Shown: positions 29,006-40,984 of the stretch, in pieces
How positions within the stretch are numbered: the stretch's first letter is position 1
Layout of the letters: each line of letters begins with the position of its first letter
Assembly: GCA_013396995.1 (NCBI GenBank)
Contig: VWZP01008117.1
Coordinates: forward strand, 1-64,000
Direction: 5' to 3'
Source of the DNA: Dicaeum eximium
Taxonomy: Eukaryota > Chordata > Aves > Passeriformes > Dicaeidae
DNA length: 64,000 nucleotides
The notes under the pieces: generated by a model
Told to the model about the DNA's origin: nothing
What the model saw: the letters and a program-made list of their open reading frames with translations, nothing else
Database searches by the model: none
Position numbers and translations under genes: made by a program

Positions 29006-29057
29006 TTAACAACCTTCCTTAGGGAAGTTGTTAAATACGTAGTGGGCCTACGTATTT
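29006..29057. repeat. Two adjacent hairpin-forming inverted repeats
   Basis: The first hairpin pairs TTAACAAC (29006-29013) with GTTGTTAA (29027-29034), plus an inner TTCC/GGAA with one bulged C. The second pairs AAATACGTAG (29033-29042) with CTACGTATTT (29048-29057) around a 5-base loop. They share two bases, so they would compete at the junction. Confidence 0.8.
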
Positions 29058-29534
29058 GTTTGAGACAGCTTTCACAAAAATCTAAAAGTGAGATAAGCTG
29101 ATAACAGATGGGGATATTGCTACTAGTCCTATGCTAGAAGTTATTATGCTGTGTAGCTCTTGGAGATGTTACGATCTGAGATCCAGACTTAAAAAAAGAG
29201 GTGTTCAAAACAGTAGTATTGGAACTTAGAAATGAGTTTACCATGGTGAAAGTCAGAGGAAAAATCACAGAGCTTGAATTTGTTTATTGAATGAACAGTG
29301 ATGTCTGAACATTCTATACATATTTTTGTTGAGTCTACACAGCAGGTTTACATAAGGAAAAATATTAAATAAGCGTAATAGAGAAAAAATTATATAGCAG
29401 ATGCATAAATATTCATGAGATATCTGTAGAAATATTGCTCCTATGTTATTCAATGTTACATGTATTGCACAGAAAACATTTTCTCTGGTAAAAATTAAGC
29501 AGAAATCAAAAGACTAATATTATCTACCCATCCA

Positions 29535-30105
29535 TGTAATAGTATAGTGGTGTGACGTTGATATCAGAGCTGCAATATAATATAGTACAATTACGGCTAC
29601 AATTGGGCTGGTTTTGAATTGTGCTGAACACAGGGTTGATACTATAAAGATCTTTTTGTTGTTTGCTGAGCAGTACTTGCACAGAACCAGATATTTTCTG
29701 CTTCTTGTACTGCCACACTGGTGAGGGGACTGGGGGTTCTTGGGAGGTTGGGAAGAGACACAGCTGGAACAGGTGATTACATCAACCAAAGGGATATTCC
29801 AGACTATTTGGCATCATGTCAGTATATAAAGTGGGGGGAAGAAGGAGGGAGAGTGGAACATTTGGAATGATGGCATTTGTCTTTCGAAGTAACCACATGA
29901 TGGACCCTGCTCCCCTGGAGATAACTGAACACCTGTGTGCCCATGAATAGCTGTGAATCATTTCCTTGCTTTGCTTTGCTTGTGTGCTCAACTTTTCCTT
30001 TCCCTACTTAACGACCTTCTGCCTTTCAGGTTCTTTCCCCATTGGTAGGGGATTGAGCAAGTGTCTGTATGGGGCTTAGCTGTTGATTAGGGATAAAATA
30101 TGACA
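29535..30105 (+). mobile_element. ERVL-like avian LTR
   Basis: This is recognised as a common avian ERV LTR. Blocks in order are GGCTGGTTTTGAATTGTGCTG, GACCAAAGGGATATTCC-like sequence, the TATA box TATATAAA at 29823-29830, GATGGCATTTGTCTTTCGAAG, CCTGGAGATAACTGAACACC, and GGGGCTTAGC before the end ...TATGACA at 30105. It is followed directly by a leader with a primer-binding-like sequence (listed separately), so this was the 5' LTR of an element whose body is gone. The start is approximate and no target duplication was found. It is likely old. Confidence 0.75.
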
Positions 30106-30170
30106 GTCCTTTTTCGGCACCCAAAGTGGGGCTCAAAGGGTTTGAGATAGTGACGGATCTGATTGGGATG
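30106..30170 (+). mobile_element. ERVL-like 5' leader with primer-binding region
   Basis: GTCCTTTTT is followed by CGGCACCCAAAGTGGGGCTC (30115-30134) and AAAGGGTTTGAGATAGTGAC. The middle block resembles the tRNA primer-binding site and downstream leader that follow this LTR family in birds, with small changes. Similarity is lost by about 30170, so gag and pol are absent. Confidence 0.65.
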
Positions 30171-33100
30171 TACTAGATTGAGTTGATATCTGTTAGTGCT
30201 GTTTAGCTGATTAAGACATTACCATAAATAACTACTATTTTTGGCAGTAATAGAGTCCTCCAGGGATTTTGAAAGAATAATGTTTAGATACACTTGTACA
30301 AAGTATGATGCAGAATGTATACGATGAAGAGTTATTGCATTTATTAGGTCATTATCAGTATAATAACTGTGTATCATATGTATAATAGCAGAATGGGAGC
30401 CAGGTACAGCATGAGCATGCAGATTCACTATTGCTTAAACGTTTTGCTTCCTTATAGTGAAAGAACTATTCACATACTTAAAGAAAAGTACATCATCTCA
30501 GTGATTTGGACCCAAACTGCATGCTCCAGTGGGCTTACTTACCACTGTACTATCCTATTTCAGGAACATATGTCTAAATTTATGCTGAAATAGCATAATT
30601 TATATTGCTATTTAAGAATAGCTTATAAAAAATACCGTCTTCTTCTTCCCTTTTAGAAGGATCTTGGTACAAAAAAATTCTTTAGTTTGCTTTCCCCACT
30701 CTGAACCCTCTTGTTTTTCCAATCTGTCTATTTACCTATAATTGACAAGCTGTTGTAAGCAATTAGGTATTCCCTAGTTGGCTGGCCTTTGCAAAGAAGA
30801 TTCTTGATGGAGATCAAGAAAATTAACTACCACACATTTCTTAGCTTGAAATTCCCAATAAAGCAATATAAAGCAAATATTTATACATTAAAGATTAAAT
30901 ACTTCAAGTCTTTTGACAGTAATTAAATGTATTTTCAAGAGAGGTTTAATTTTGATAGATTTTATTTTCCATTTTACCACTGCTTGTCTCCTCTTTGTCT
31001 CCAATACTAAATATTTAATACTACTGACTAACACTTCTGGGTTAGCACAACAGTCAGAGCCAGATTAAAGACCTCCAGCTGCAACTTTAATAAGAAATAC
31101 CCTTCCATAAATAACGTTAATTTTTGCACAGTGGTTTTATATCCATAGGAGTAATAGTAACACATATATCATCATAGTTGCAATAGCAGATACCCTATGT
31201 CTCCCATCAGTCCCAGTCCCAAAAGGATCAAATACTATTGATTAAGATGCCTCCATAATAATCTCAGAATAGCTGTTGATGTCATTAGCATCAGTCTCGG
31301 CATTGCATCACCTCTTTAATTTTGAACTCTGAGATAAGACTTGCAGACTGAATTTTTGAATGAATTAGCTGCTTGGAAAAGCACCTGAACAGCTAACCTA
31401 TAGGTCCTTTCAGAAAACACAATGATGAGATTTAGATGACTAAGGGTTTTGGCAAATCTACACCTATCTTCAACATCCTGAAGTGCCTTTCACAAGTCTT
31501 AGGGCTTAGGCATCTTTAAGAACATAATCAAGAAAATACATTAAAAAAAAAAAAAAGCCACAAACAAACAAACAAAATACCCAAAAAATAAAGCAGAAAA
31601 AATTCCTTGAGTACAACCATATACTGTCCAGAAGAAGGTTTTTTTTCCCTTTTCTACATGAAACACATCATGGACCTACAGTGAGAAAGTAGCAAGTCCT
31701 GGAGTTCAGAGGATGACAAATGTGCTATTCAAAGAAGATACTTTTCTTACCATAAAATTCTGATCACCCAAAATACTGACAGTTCTTTAAAGAACAAAGC
31801 TGCTATGTCCTTCTGGTTTTTCTTTTTGGTTCAGACAACATGAAAGGAGCAGTAGTATGAAGTAGCTCATTCACAGTCTAATGCTTTATCAGGTAGTCAG
31901 AAGTAAGATTCTTTTCTGTTGAGGTATGAAGAAGCTGGACATCCCAATATAGTTTTCATTCACAGTTTATCATTGTATCGTATAAACTTCAGTGACCTTG
32001 TTTTCAATTGATGCTAACGTAAATAAGGGAAGAAGGAATTAATTCACAGTGGCCAAATATCACTGTCTGAGAAACCTATTTGTGTTCTCTAACACAAATA
32101 CAGATTAATAAAAGCTCAGAACACATCTTTGATGTCTGTTTAGGTTCAGTGCATAGCTTTTCTTTCTTCAGTTCCTGTCTGTTTCCTTATCATTAACTCT
32201 TTTTGTCTTTTTGTAAACATTAGTCCTTCAAGTAAAACAAAAATAATCTCTAAGTTTTAGGGACACTGTGGTATAGAAGGTTGAACAGTTATCGGAAGCC
32301 AGTGACTGTCTGGAAGGACTGTTGCCCAATACCTCTGATTTTAAGTGAAAAAGGAACACAAGAGAAAAGTTGGTATTTTGAGGAGTGGATTAAGAAGGGT
32401 GGCAGAAGGGAGTACCTGTTTCACACAGAAACATGTGATTTGGCAGCAAAACAGACTTCACCTTGGTGATGAGCCATCACAGAATGCAACTGGTTTGGCT
32501 GCATTGAAGAATAAGTATTTGGTGGTGTTGTATATTTATTAGCTTGAGAATCACATCCTGAAGTTAGGAATTTGCCATGTGAAAGAAGCTCTTGCTGGTT
32601 ACAAATTTGGAGGTTTTTAAAGGTGTTATGAATTACTTCGAAATAGGCCTGCTTGTTTTCACTGATGTTTAGCTTAAAAGAAATGGACTTCTGAATCTAA
32701 AGAATTCAGTAACCTTTCCTTTCACTTCAAGGATCTGCTCTGCCCCTAAAGAAAATCAAGGAATTCTTCCAGAGTATGATGCTTTCTCATGTCCTCCATG
32801 TAGATATTTATCAGTAAACCCTGCTTAAAACATTTTAACAAATCTGACGAGTGACAAGATCAGTCACTGCCCTTAAAGGTGAGCTGTGGAAGGCATTCAG
32901 AGTGTTTAGAGTATTCCATTAGTTTGAAAAGATGTAAACCAATAATTTACATTAAGGTCACTGCTAATTACAAAATCGCCCGTGCAAAGTTTAAAACTTT
33001 GAATAACTCACCAGTGTAATTCAGCTTCTGAAACAAGGAAATTCAAAGCCTAACTGATTTGAACACAGACTAAAATAATTTTGTGCATTTAGATTGGTTA

Positions 33101-34340
33101 GATCTCGTAATTTTTTTATTGGCTGATTTACTTTCTTGCATGCATTTTTGTTTTGTTTGGGCTTTTTTTTTTTTTTTTTCAGGGGAACTACATGTATAGA
33201 CCAGTAATAAGCTGTATAGTCAGTCAGGTAATGCACTCACTATATTCAATTTCTGATATAAATCCTATAATTTCTACATTTACCTGATTTCTGATCAGGG
33301 ATCCATATTCCCAAAATTATATTTGAAAAGTCTTGATCCCATATCAGTTTCAAGTATTCTTTATTTATACAGTCAAACTGCTTAAGACTAGTTTCATCCT
33401 CTGCCTCCATGAACTGATATGTTCTTCCTGGAAGCAGGCAATCTTCTTCAGTTTGGACAATTAAGATTCATCATTTCCAATTACTGCTGTACTAAACCCA
33501 AGATATGGTAAATTTTGGCCTCCTAAATGTATCAGTTGTTATTCTTAAACCTTACAGCTCTCCATACTTGTAACCACCATAAGTTTTTCTGAACAGAAGC
33601 ATTTTGAATACTTACATGAACATTGCCTATACAGTTTTAATACTAGGGGTGCATACTGACAAAAAAAGTGGTAGCAAAAATTGAGGAATAGGGCTTTTGA
33701 ACTTTTCCCTCTTCAAAAAACTAACATCTTAAGATATGCATATTAGAATGGTTAGTTTAGGTATTTCATGTAGTCAAATCCCTTGTGAATATAATGTCAA
33801 TTTTCAGATCAATCTGATTAAGCTTTCATCCTTCATTATGAATATTTGAAAATTATGCAACAGCATACCAAAATTCTACAGATGAGTACAGATGAGTTTT
33901 TTGTTGCAACAATATCAAGGACTCAGATGGTGGAACACTAGGGTTAAGGTTCATAACCTACCCTAATTATTGTTATCTAATTACTATTACTTGAGTCCTA
34001 CTTTACCAAATATAGATATTGAAAATCCCCAAACACTTTAAAAAAATATTTAATAGAATGCTTTATACAGGCTCAAAACCAGCGAATTTAAGTGTTTTGC
34101 ATCATAGAGTTTTTATTTGAGCTAGTCTTTAAATGTCATTAATATCTGCAAACTGATTCAAGCCTGAAAATATGTTTCAAGAACTACAAAGGTATATATT
34201 TGGAAATCATGACCCATAGTACAAATATTGAATTCTGCATAATCGTAGACTTTCGTTTATGAGATAATTTAAACATTCAATTATGAAAATTGCAATTAAA
34301 AATGCACTCTGATATAATCTAAAATGAAATTCTTTGCAGT
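30171..34340. other. AT-rich gene-free stretch
   Basis: No gene was recognised. An A-rich tract with AAAC units lies at 31541-31600 and a T17 run at 33163-33179. The open frames here are short and not protein-like. Confidence 0.5.
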
Positions 34341-34534
34341 AAGAGTGCTGAGGCACTGGAGCAGTTTGCCCAGAGGACTTGTGGCTGTCCCATCCCTTAA
34401 AGAATTCAAGTCCAGGCTGGATCAGGTGCTGAGCAACCCGGTCTGGTAGGTGTCCCTGACCATGGTGGGGGACTTGCAACTAGAAAATCTTTAGGGTGAC
34501 TGCCAACCCAAAACAATCCATGATTCTATGATAA
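34341..34534 (+). mobile_element. CR1 LINE 3'-end fragment
   Basis: Plus-strand CR1 3' untranslated region. GAGGCACTGGAGCAGTTTGCC, then CCAGGCTGGATCAGGTGCTGAGCAACC and TGTCCCTGACCATGG occur in family order, and it ends in the ATGATTCTATGATA tail repeats. It is 5'-truncated, with a better preserved 3' end than the other CR1 copies here. Confidence 0.9.
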
Positions 34535-36696
34535 TAGGACCTCTAGGAAAATTCAGAAGCATGTTTAGTAGAAGGAAAAATAGTACTGCAGAAGTGCATC
34601 TATATTTTGATTTGCTAATTTTTCCTTTAATGTACATATGAGGTGTTGCAAAATCATAATTCTTTCTCACTATACCTGTCAACAAACAAAAATATGTGTA
34701 TAAAGGAAATCATGGTATTTGACAGTGACTGTTACTACCAGTAATGTCAAATGTTTCTTAATCTTTTTTTAGATCTCTATCCTGAGACAAAACAACAGGA
34801 TGTGCCTTGGAGAAGAGTAAGTTAAAAAATTCTTTGTCCTTGCTATATTTTCATTGTAATCATAACAACTGGTTACTGTATATTGAGTTTCAGTTAAAGA
34901 ATTCTGTTATCCATTTATTTTTAAAATACTAAGCCACTCCCACTGCACTGTTTATGCAGACTTAACTTTGATTTAAGTAAGTAAATTTTTCATTTTTAAG
35001 GTTTTTTTAGACATAACTTTTTATTGAGTACATTGAACTTAAGCATTAAGACTCCTTAGTAAATGAGTCTCAAATATTTAAGCAGTAACAGACAACACTC
35101 CTAGATTATTTTGTTCCTTCAGGTAACTTTCCTCTAGAAAAGACAACTGAAAGAGAATGAGTTATTCTTAAGAAAAAACAAATTGTATGTGTTTAGCTAC
35201 CTATTAATTACTGAGTTTCTCCTTTATCTACACCTGAAATAGTTGTTTTCTCTGTGGTGTTTGGAAAGTTGCTTCTTATTGTGAAAAAAATTACATAGAC
35301 CTAATATACAATTTGCATCTCTCTCACATAGCATACTTAATGAGCTTTAAATGAAAACATTTTCCTGTCCAATTTTTGTAATGTTTTACTTTTTATTATT
35401 CTGTTTTGTATAGCTTTGCTTTATCCCCATAACCACAGATTCAAATGCCAGAGGCTCAATGCCATAGCTTGAGCAGAGATCTGTTAACTGCTTGACATGG
35501 AGGGAATGACCAACAGCAAAGTTCTTTTTTTAAGTAAAGGATCTGTCACGCGGTTATTCAACAGCAAAATTTGTGCAACGTTAGTAATATGGACTACAAG
35601 TATATTAGTAATATGGACTACTACTACCATGCTGCATTACAATGCTGGCTGCTAATCCTTATTTCTATATGTTAAGGATACCATAAAATCTGTTTGGAAA
35701 AAGTAAAGTTACTATAATCCTGCAGTTTTAAAAGAGAAGATGAACACACCTGGAATTTTGCCTTTGGTTTGGTGAGTTTAGGACTTGGATTTTAGAACTA
35801 AGACTAATCCCAGTCCCTAAAGAAACAGCAGTTGTCTAGATAGGAAAATGAGTCTTGTTTCTCTGCACACACAGAAAAAGATGCAAGGGGCAAAGGAATG
35901 AGCAATACCTGGAAAAGATCATCTGTGCTGGCTCCTGGGAGAATCTTTCATTTTTTCTTTCCCCAAATTTAAAAGCAATCTCCTAAAGCCATAGAAATCA
36001 CTTGAGGTATATCTTCAATTCATTTCAATTGTCACAGTTCCGTTCCGTTCGGCACAGTGGTATTAATTTTCATCACCTCACTGCTTCAACATAAATCTTT
36101 ATTATCTCAATTAATGAGTTTCATTTTTCCTTTCCTTTTGTGTTTTGTGAGAATACAGTATACTTTCAGTCACATTTGCAGGGCATTCTAAGAGACATCT
36201 GGCATATAATCCTCAATATTGTAGCTACACTGCTTTCAGGCCTATTGAGTAATCTGTACTTACTCAATGAATAAATGTATTTTTGTTCTGGAGCTCTTCT
36301 TTAGTACTCCAGGTTGTATCCTGATAATGCCACTAGATGGTCATAAATAGTGTTTTAATGGGAGGGAGCAGAACAAGAAGGGAAAATGCCACTTTATAAC
36401 CTTAAAGTTGTTATGTTGCAAAAATGAAATCATTCACAAGCAGTGTCTGAACAATACATTGAGAGGTCAAATGGAGAACTGATATTTTCCTTAATTAAGA
36501 TATTTCAGACAGAAAACTATGCATGCAGTTGACTTCATATGGCTGCAAGCAATACTAACAATACACTTCTAACAAAATAGGAGGAAAAAGGGATATTGAA
36601 CAGGAAGATGTGAGTGTTATGTCCTAAAACCAATATTTTGATTCAAAATGCAGTAAAACACTTTACCCATTCAAGATACAAACTGCAGCTGTGTTT
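34535..36696. other. AT-rich stretch around a candidate exon
   Basis: Apart from the possible 44-bp exon at 34773-34816, nothing gene-like was recognised. A 17-bp direct repeat (TTAGTAATATGGACTAC) occurs at 35581-35597 and 35605-35621. Confidence 0.5.
34773..34816 (+). CDS. Candidate short internal exon, unassigned gene
   Basis: A 44-base segment is preceded by a pyrimidine-rich acceptor (ATCTTTTTTTAG, ending at 34772) and followed by a near-consensus donor GTAAGT at 34817. If two bases complete a codon from the previous exon, the remaining 14 codons read LYPETKQQDVPWRR with no stop and the exon ends on a codon boundary. The peptide looks protein-like (Tyr-Pro, Val-Pro-Trp-Arg-Arg), but I do not recognise the gene. 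The other frame starting at base 1 is also open. Nothing else in the window can be joined to it, so it would belong to a gene with introns extending beyond or across the window. Chance occurrence of such splice signals in 64 kb is quite possible. Confidence 0.3.
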
Positions 36697-36850
36697 ATAG
36701 AATCATAGAATAGAATCATACAAACATTTAGGTTAGAAATGTTAATGTTAAAACCTTAAGATCATCGAGTCTATTAACATAGCACTGCCAATTCCACCTC
36801 TAAACCGTGTCCCTAATCATGATGATTACTGATACTACTAGGTGAAAACA
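36697..36850 (-). mobile_element. CR1 LINE 3'-end fragment
   Basis: ATAGAATCATAGAATAGAATC is followed by TTTAGGTTAGAAATG, AAGATCATCGAGTC, and then TAGCACTGCCAATTCCACC and AAACCGTGTCCCTAA. This is the reverse complement of a CR1 3' end in family order, with a small internal insertion near 36750. The right end is approximate. Confidence 0.85.
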
Positions 36851-39800
36851 GATTCACTAACTTGCAGATTACTATTTCATGCCACCAGAGGTGCCATTAG
36901 AAAAAGTATGTTCTGACCAAATTGAGATTACAGAATTAAGCTAACATTATGTTAACAGAAGCTGCATGATAATTTTTGCACAATTGTAGCTTGCCAGGTT
37001 AATCCTGGACTGCTCTTAAATGCAAAGAACACTAAACTAAAGCACACAATGCATATTAAAGCAAACTAAAAATGTTTTTAATTAAGTCTGTATAAATTCT
37101 TTAATATTTGCAAGGATAACTATAAAAAATAGCTTTAGAATGTCAGAGAACACAATGATGAGCATCCTTATAAAAAACAAGCCTTGTCTTTTTCTGGAGA
37201 AATAAAAATGAGGGAACTGAAATTTATTTTTCTACTGATTCTGTACTGTTCCGTCAAATGACAAATGTTTTGCATCAACTTTGAACATGTCTTAACCAGT
37301 CAGATTAATATTAAAATCCCTTAAAAACTGACTTACAGATAATGTGTCTTTGAAAAATGTCTAAATTCTAGTGTCTGGAAACCGGTATATTTCCATTTAA
37401 AAAAGAATATTTTGCTTATTGTTTTAAATCAATTTTTCAGAAATTTGCTGACACTGAAAAAATTCTATTGTTGGTCTGTTCTAAAGTTTACCCCTTTATT
37501 AAATGGATAAAATCTGTTTATTATAAATAAATCAATCTGGATCTCTAAAAATATTATTACTAAGAGTTTCCTAGAAATGTAATATGTGCAAATAGACAAA
37601 AAATTCTCCCTTTTATCTTAATTATTCTATTGATATAACTAAGTCATTGTCCAAAGTCAATTAAACATTTTTAAAAAGTTGTATTAGGAAACCTCTTTAC
37701 ACATTTATTTTCTTCTGAATTGCCAGCAGAAGTGTTTGGCTACAAAAGAGAATAATTATGTTCTTTATTTACAAGTAAAGATTGAAGATGTCAATGCAAT
37801 TTCTGTTATGCAATAATGCGGTTAAGAAAAAAAAATTAAACAAATGTATATATCAAAATTTTGTAATATAAGTAATAATTTGCAGATTACTGATTTTATT
37901 CATGTCTTTATGACACTGCCTATTCCAAAGAAACAAACTAAAAATGGTGTTATATTGATGACTTTATGATTGATATTTTTTGAAAAGTTTTGTATGATAA
38001 AATAAACTTGAAGAAAAAAATAAGAGGAAGAATTAAGAAAATAAGCTAGAAAAAAAGCTATTACACAAAAATTGGTTCATACAAAAAGAAGTTATAAGTG
38101 CTAAAGTCTTCAGAATTTTGACACAATTGTATGAAAAGATGATTTTTCTGATTGAAACGTAACTAAATCTGCATAACTCATCCAAAAAGATTAACAGATT
38201 CTATTATAATTGGTGTTAATTAAATCATATGACAGCATTTGTGGCATCATCATGCTTCAGAATCTGTACCTTAACAAGATAAAATATTGTATTCCTTAGG
38301 CTTCAAAGTGCTTTAAAAGCATATTTCAGTGTTAAAATGCAATGAGACCGTGATGTTCATATGATTTCCAGCAGAATTCTTAAAATACTCTACTTCAGCT
38401 GCTCTATTCTGATATGAGGTCCAGTGTATGTACACCCAAGCAATGAACAAAGCAAATTATGTGATCTTTGAGTCTGTAGAGGTAAATATTTTTCAGTTAT
38501 CTGTCTCTTAAAACAGAAGATTTTCTAGTATTTGGTTCATCAATTTCTGGATTTTTTCACTGTTTTATCTATTACATGTTCCTTAACAAAAATGAATTTG
38601 CAAATATTTTTAGTCCTTTCTATTTATTTTTGTCAAAGTGGTATAAAACCATAAATTATATTTCTAAGTGAAAACCAGATACAATAGAACATTTCAGCCC
38701 AAAATGTGCTAAAAACTGAGTAAAACACATCTACATCCCACCTAAATATAAAAGAAAAACGTAAAATTACGTGTATACAAACTGAGAACAATTCTATAAT
38801 CTCATAAAATGACTATGCAGTATATGGCTTAAAGTAGTGGCAAAAAAAAACCCCAAAACAAAACAGGTAGAAAAATACCAGTCTACATATATGTTCTTGC
38901 CTTTGAATCACTCTTTTTCTCCTTGAGAGTTTAAAAGTCACTAAGAAATCCTAGCCCTTTATCTCTATTATACTAAGGTCCTGGAAAATTAGCAAGGCTT
39001 TTGTTTTACATACTTTAATGTCTGTTCATTGCACTGGCAAATGTAAAGTTTGCTAGCCTTTCTAAAACAATTTACAAAGGTTACAAAGGGATCTCAGTGG
39101 ATAACCTGACTTTTTTTTTTTTTTAAACATAAAATAGCGGAAGATAAATTTAAAAAAAAAAAAAGAAAATCAGGCCACTTGTATTTTCTGAAGAGAACAA
39201 GTAGATCTCCCAGGGGGCAGATCCAACCAATACAACCCAAGTATTTACAGTGGAAATAAACAATATTTTCAGCTGGAGGGTGTAAACCTACCTTTCTGAA
39301 AATACAAAGGGAAGTCTTTCAGTGTATTAACTAACTGGGACAAGTACCTAAATGCCTTGTAATATGTGTCAGAAAACTCAGCACTAGGTTTTAATGTTGT
39401 GGTATTTTTGTAAAATATACTTTTAGAGGCCTACAGACAGTTACCATTGCTCTAGTATACGAGATTTTATAACTGCATCATGAATAATGCATCTCTTGCA
39501 CAGCTTCTTTTACATATGATCTGCTGGTGTCCACATAAGAATCCCAGTCATCTTTCAAACTGATCAATGCACCAATTTTTTCATTTCATCTGGAGAGATG
39601 AAATGGTAGGAGTGAAAATACCTCAAGAATATCTACTAAACTTACATGTCAAGTGTTACTAAATTCATTATACATATCATGTTTCAGCTGCATAACAATC
39701 CATCTATTGTCAAGTATCTTATGCCTCTTTCTCAAAGGGCTACTTTCACTTTGCAGCCTTCATGACACATTCACTTTGTAAAAATAATGAAAAGTAATTC

Positions 39801-40278
39801 ATTTGGGTTTGAGCTTTCTGCGTTTTGCAATTTAAGGCGAAGTTATAAGTTTGTGTGCGAGATTAATCTCAGCTTTTACAGTTATGATGGCTTCACAGAG
39901 TTTCTGTTAATTGTTTCATTATTTACTTTTACCACATCGCAGAGAACTGATAGCATGATGGCAGTAATGTGTAATTCTGTGTGGATCAACAGTTGGTACT
40001 AAAGGTGAATTTCTGAATTAACAAACTGAAACTATTGGCATTTAATGTAATTACCATTTTCATTTTTATAGTGTCAAGACAAATGTAGAGAAAAACCATG
40101 ACAGAATATTGTTCTCTTCTTGTACGTAATTCATGTCTGAGGTCAGTAAATGAGAGGTGAAGGAGCTACCCTCAGATGGGTTCTCCGTAATGTCTGGAAG
40201 AGAGAGCTGATGCAGCATTGTTTGGTTCCTAAGGCCAGCAGCGCTTGTCTGCAGCAAAAGTTCCTACTGTTCCCTTCA
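36851..40278. other. Very AT-rich gene-free stretch
   Basis: No gene or mobile element was recognised. Homopolymer runs (T13 near 39112 and A12 near 39152) are present. Confidence 0.55.
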
Positions 40279-40984
40279 TGTTGCAGTTTATCTTTATTAG
40301 TTTACCATTAATGGTTTGTTCCAATGTACCCCCAGATTCTCCCTGAATTGGTTTGTCCCTAAGTTCTGCCCTCCCTAAAGACTGCCCTGTATGGTAATCC
40401 CCGCCCTTTGTTCCAGCTCCTTCCATGTCTGTCATTATAGCCCTGCCCTCCTCACATGTCTGTCATTGTAACCCAGCCCTTTGTTCCCGAAACTTCCCTG
40501 TCAGTCCTGGCTTGGGCCAATCCCTGACTGTTCCACCCTTTCGGAATTGCCCTAAACCTCAATTACCCATGTGACCTCCCCTCTCCTCCCACCTGCTCCC
40601 ATTGGGCTTGGGCTAGGTGAATGATGGATCCCCTCACTCCACCCCTTCAGAGACCCCACTGGTTGTTCATTTGTAACCACACCCCAATTTTTAAGTGTAT
40701 AAAACTCCATGCACAGTGGTGCTCAAGGCTCTCTGTGCTCCTGAACCCTTAACTCGGAGTAAACCTTCCTTGTGGGACCTCAAGAGGGTCCTCCTCCTTT
40801 CTCCTTTATCCAATCCCGTTCGTGGCTATAGCATCCAGCACTGCTGAGCCGCAGTTCATCAGGTTCAGCTGCAGGCAGAACCCAGGTCTCAGCTGTTCCC
40901 CACTCCTGGAATGGCGCAGGAGTGTCCCAGAGCTAGCCCGGGCTCCAGTGGGCCGCGTCACCTCACTCCTTTTTTTTCTTAACA
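40279..40984 (+). mobile_element. Solo LTR, class I type, with 4-bp target duplication
   Basis: A 706-bp LTR with canonical ends TGTT...AACA. The four flanking bases are TTCA on both sides (40275-40278 and 40985-40988), a 4-bp target-site duplication as made by gammaretroviral integrases. Promoter parts are in place: CCAAT at 40517-40521, a TATA box TATAAAA at 40698-40704, and a possible polyadenylation signal AGTAAA at 40758-40763. It is C-rich in U3, unlike the surrounding DNA. No retroviral internal sequence adjoins it, so it is a solo LTR formed by recombination between the two LTRs of a provirus. Open frames on either strand within it are incidental. Confidence 0.85.

Larger units (their letters stand above)
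23375..29534. other. AT-rich gene-free stretch
   Basis: No gene was recognised in about 6 kb. It includes a 5-6 bp ATTTT-type array at 25500-25529, a TTGGC/TTGG-rich microsatellite at 28928-28978 and a pair of adjacent hairpins at 29006-29057. Confidence 0.5.

Noticed and set aside
33150..33236. Poly(T) followed by CAG, resembling a splice acceptor
   Set aside because: The following sequence has no protein-like frame or donor site, and the T run is better explained as a low-complexity tract.
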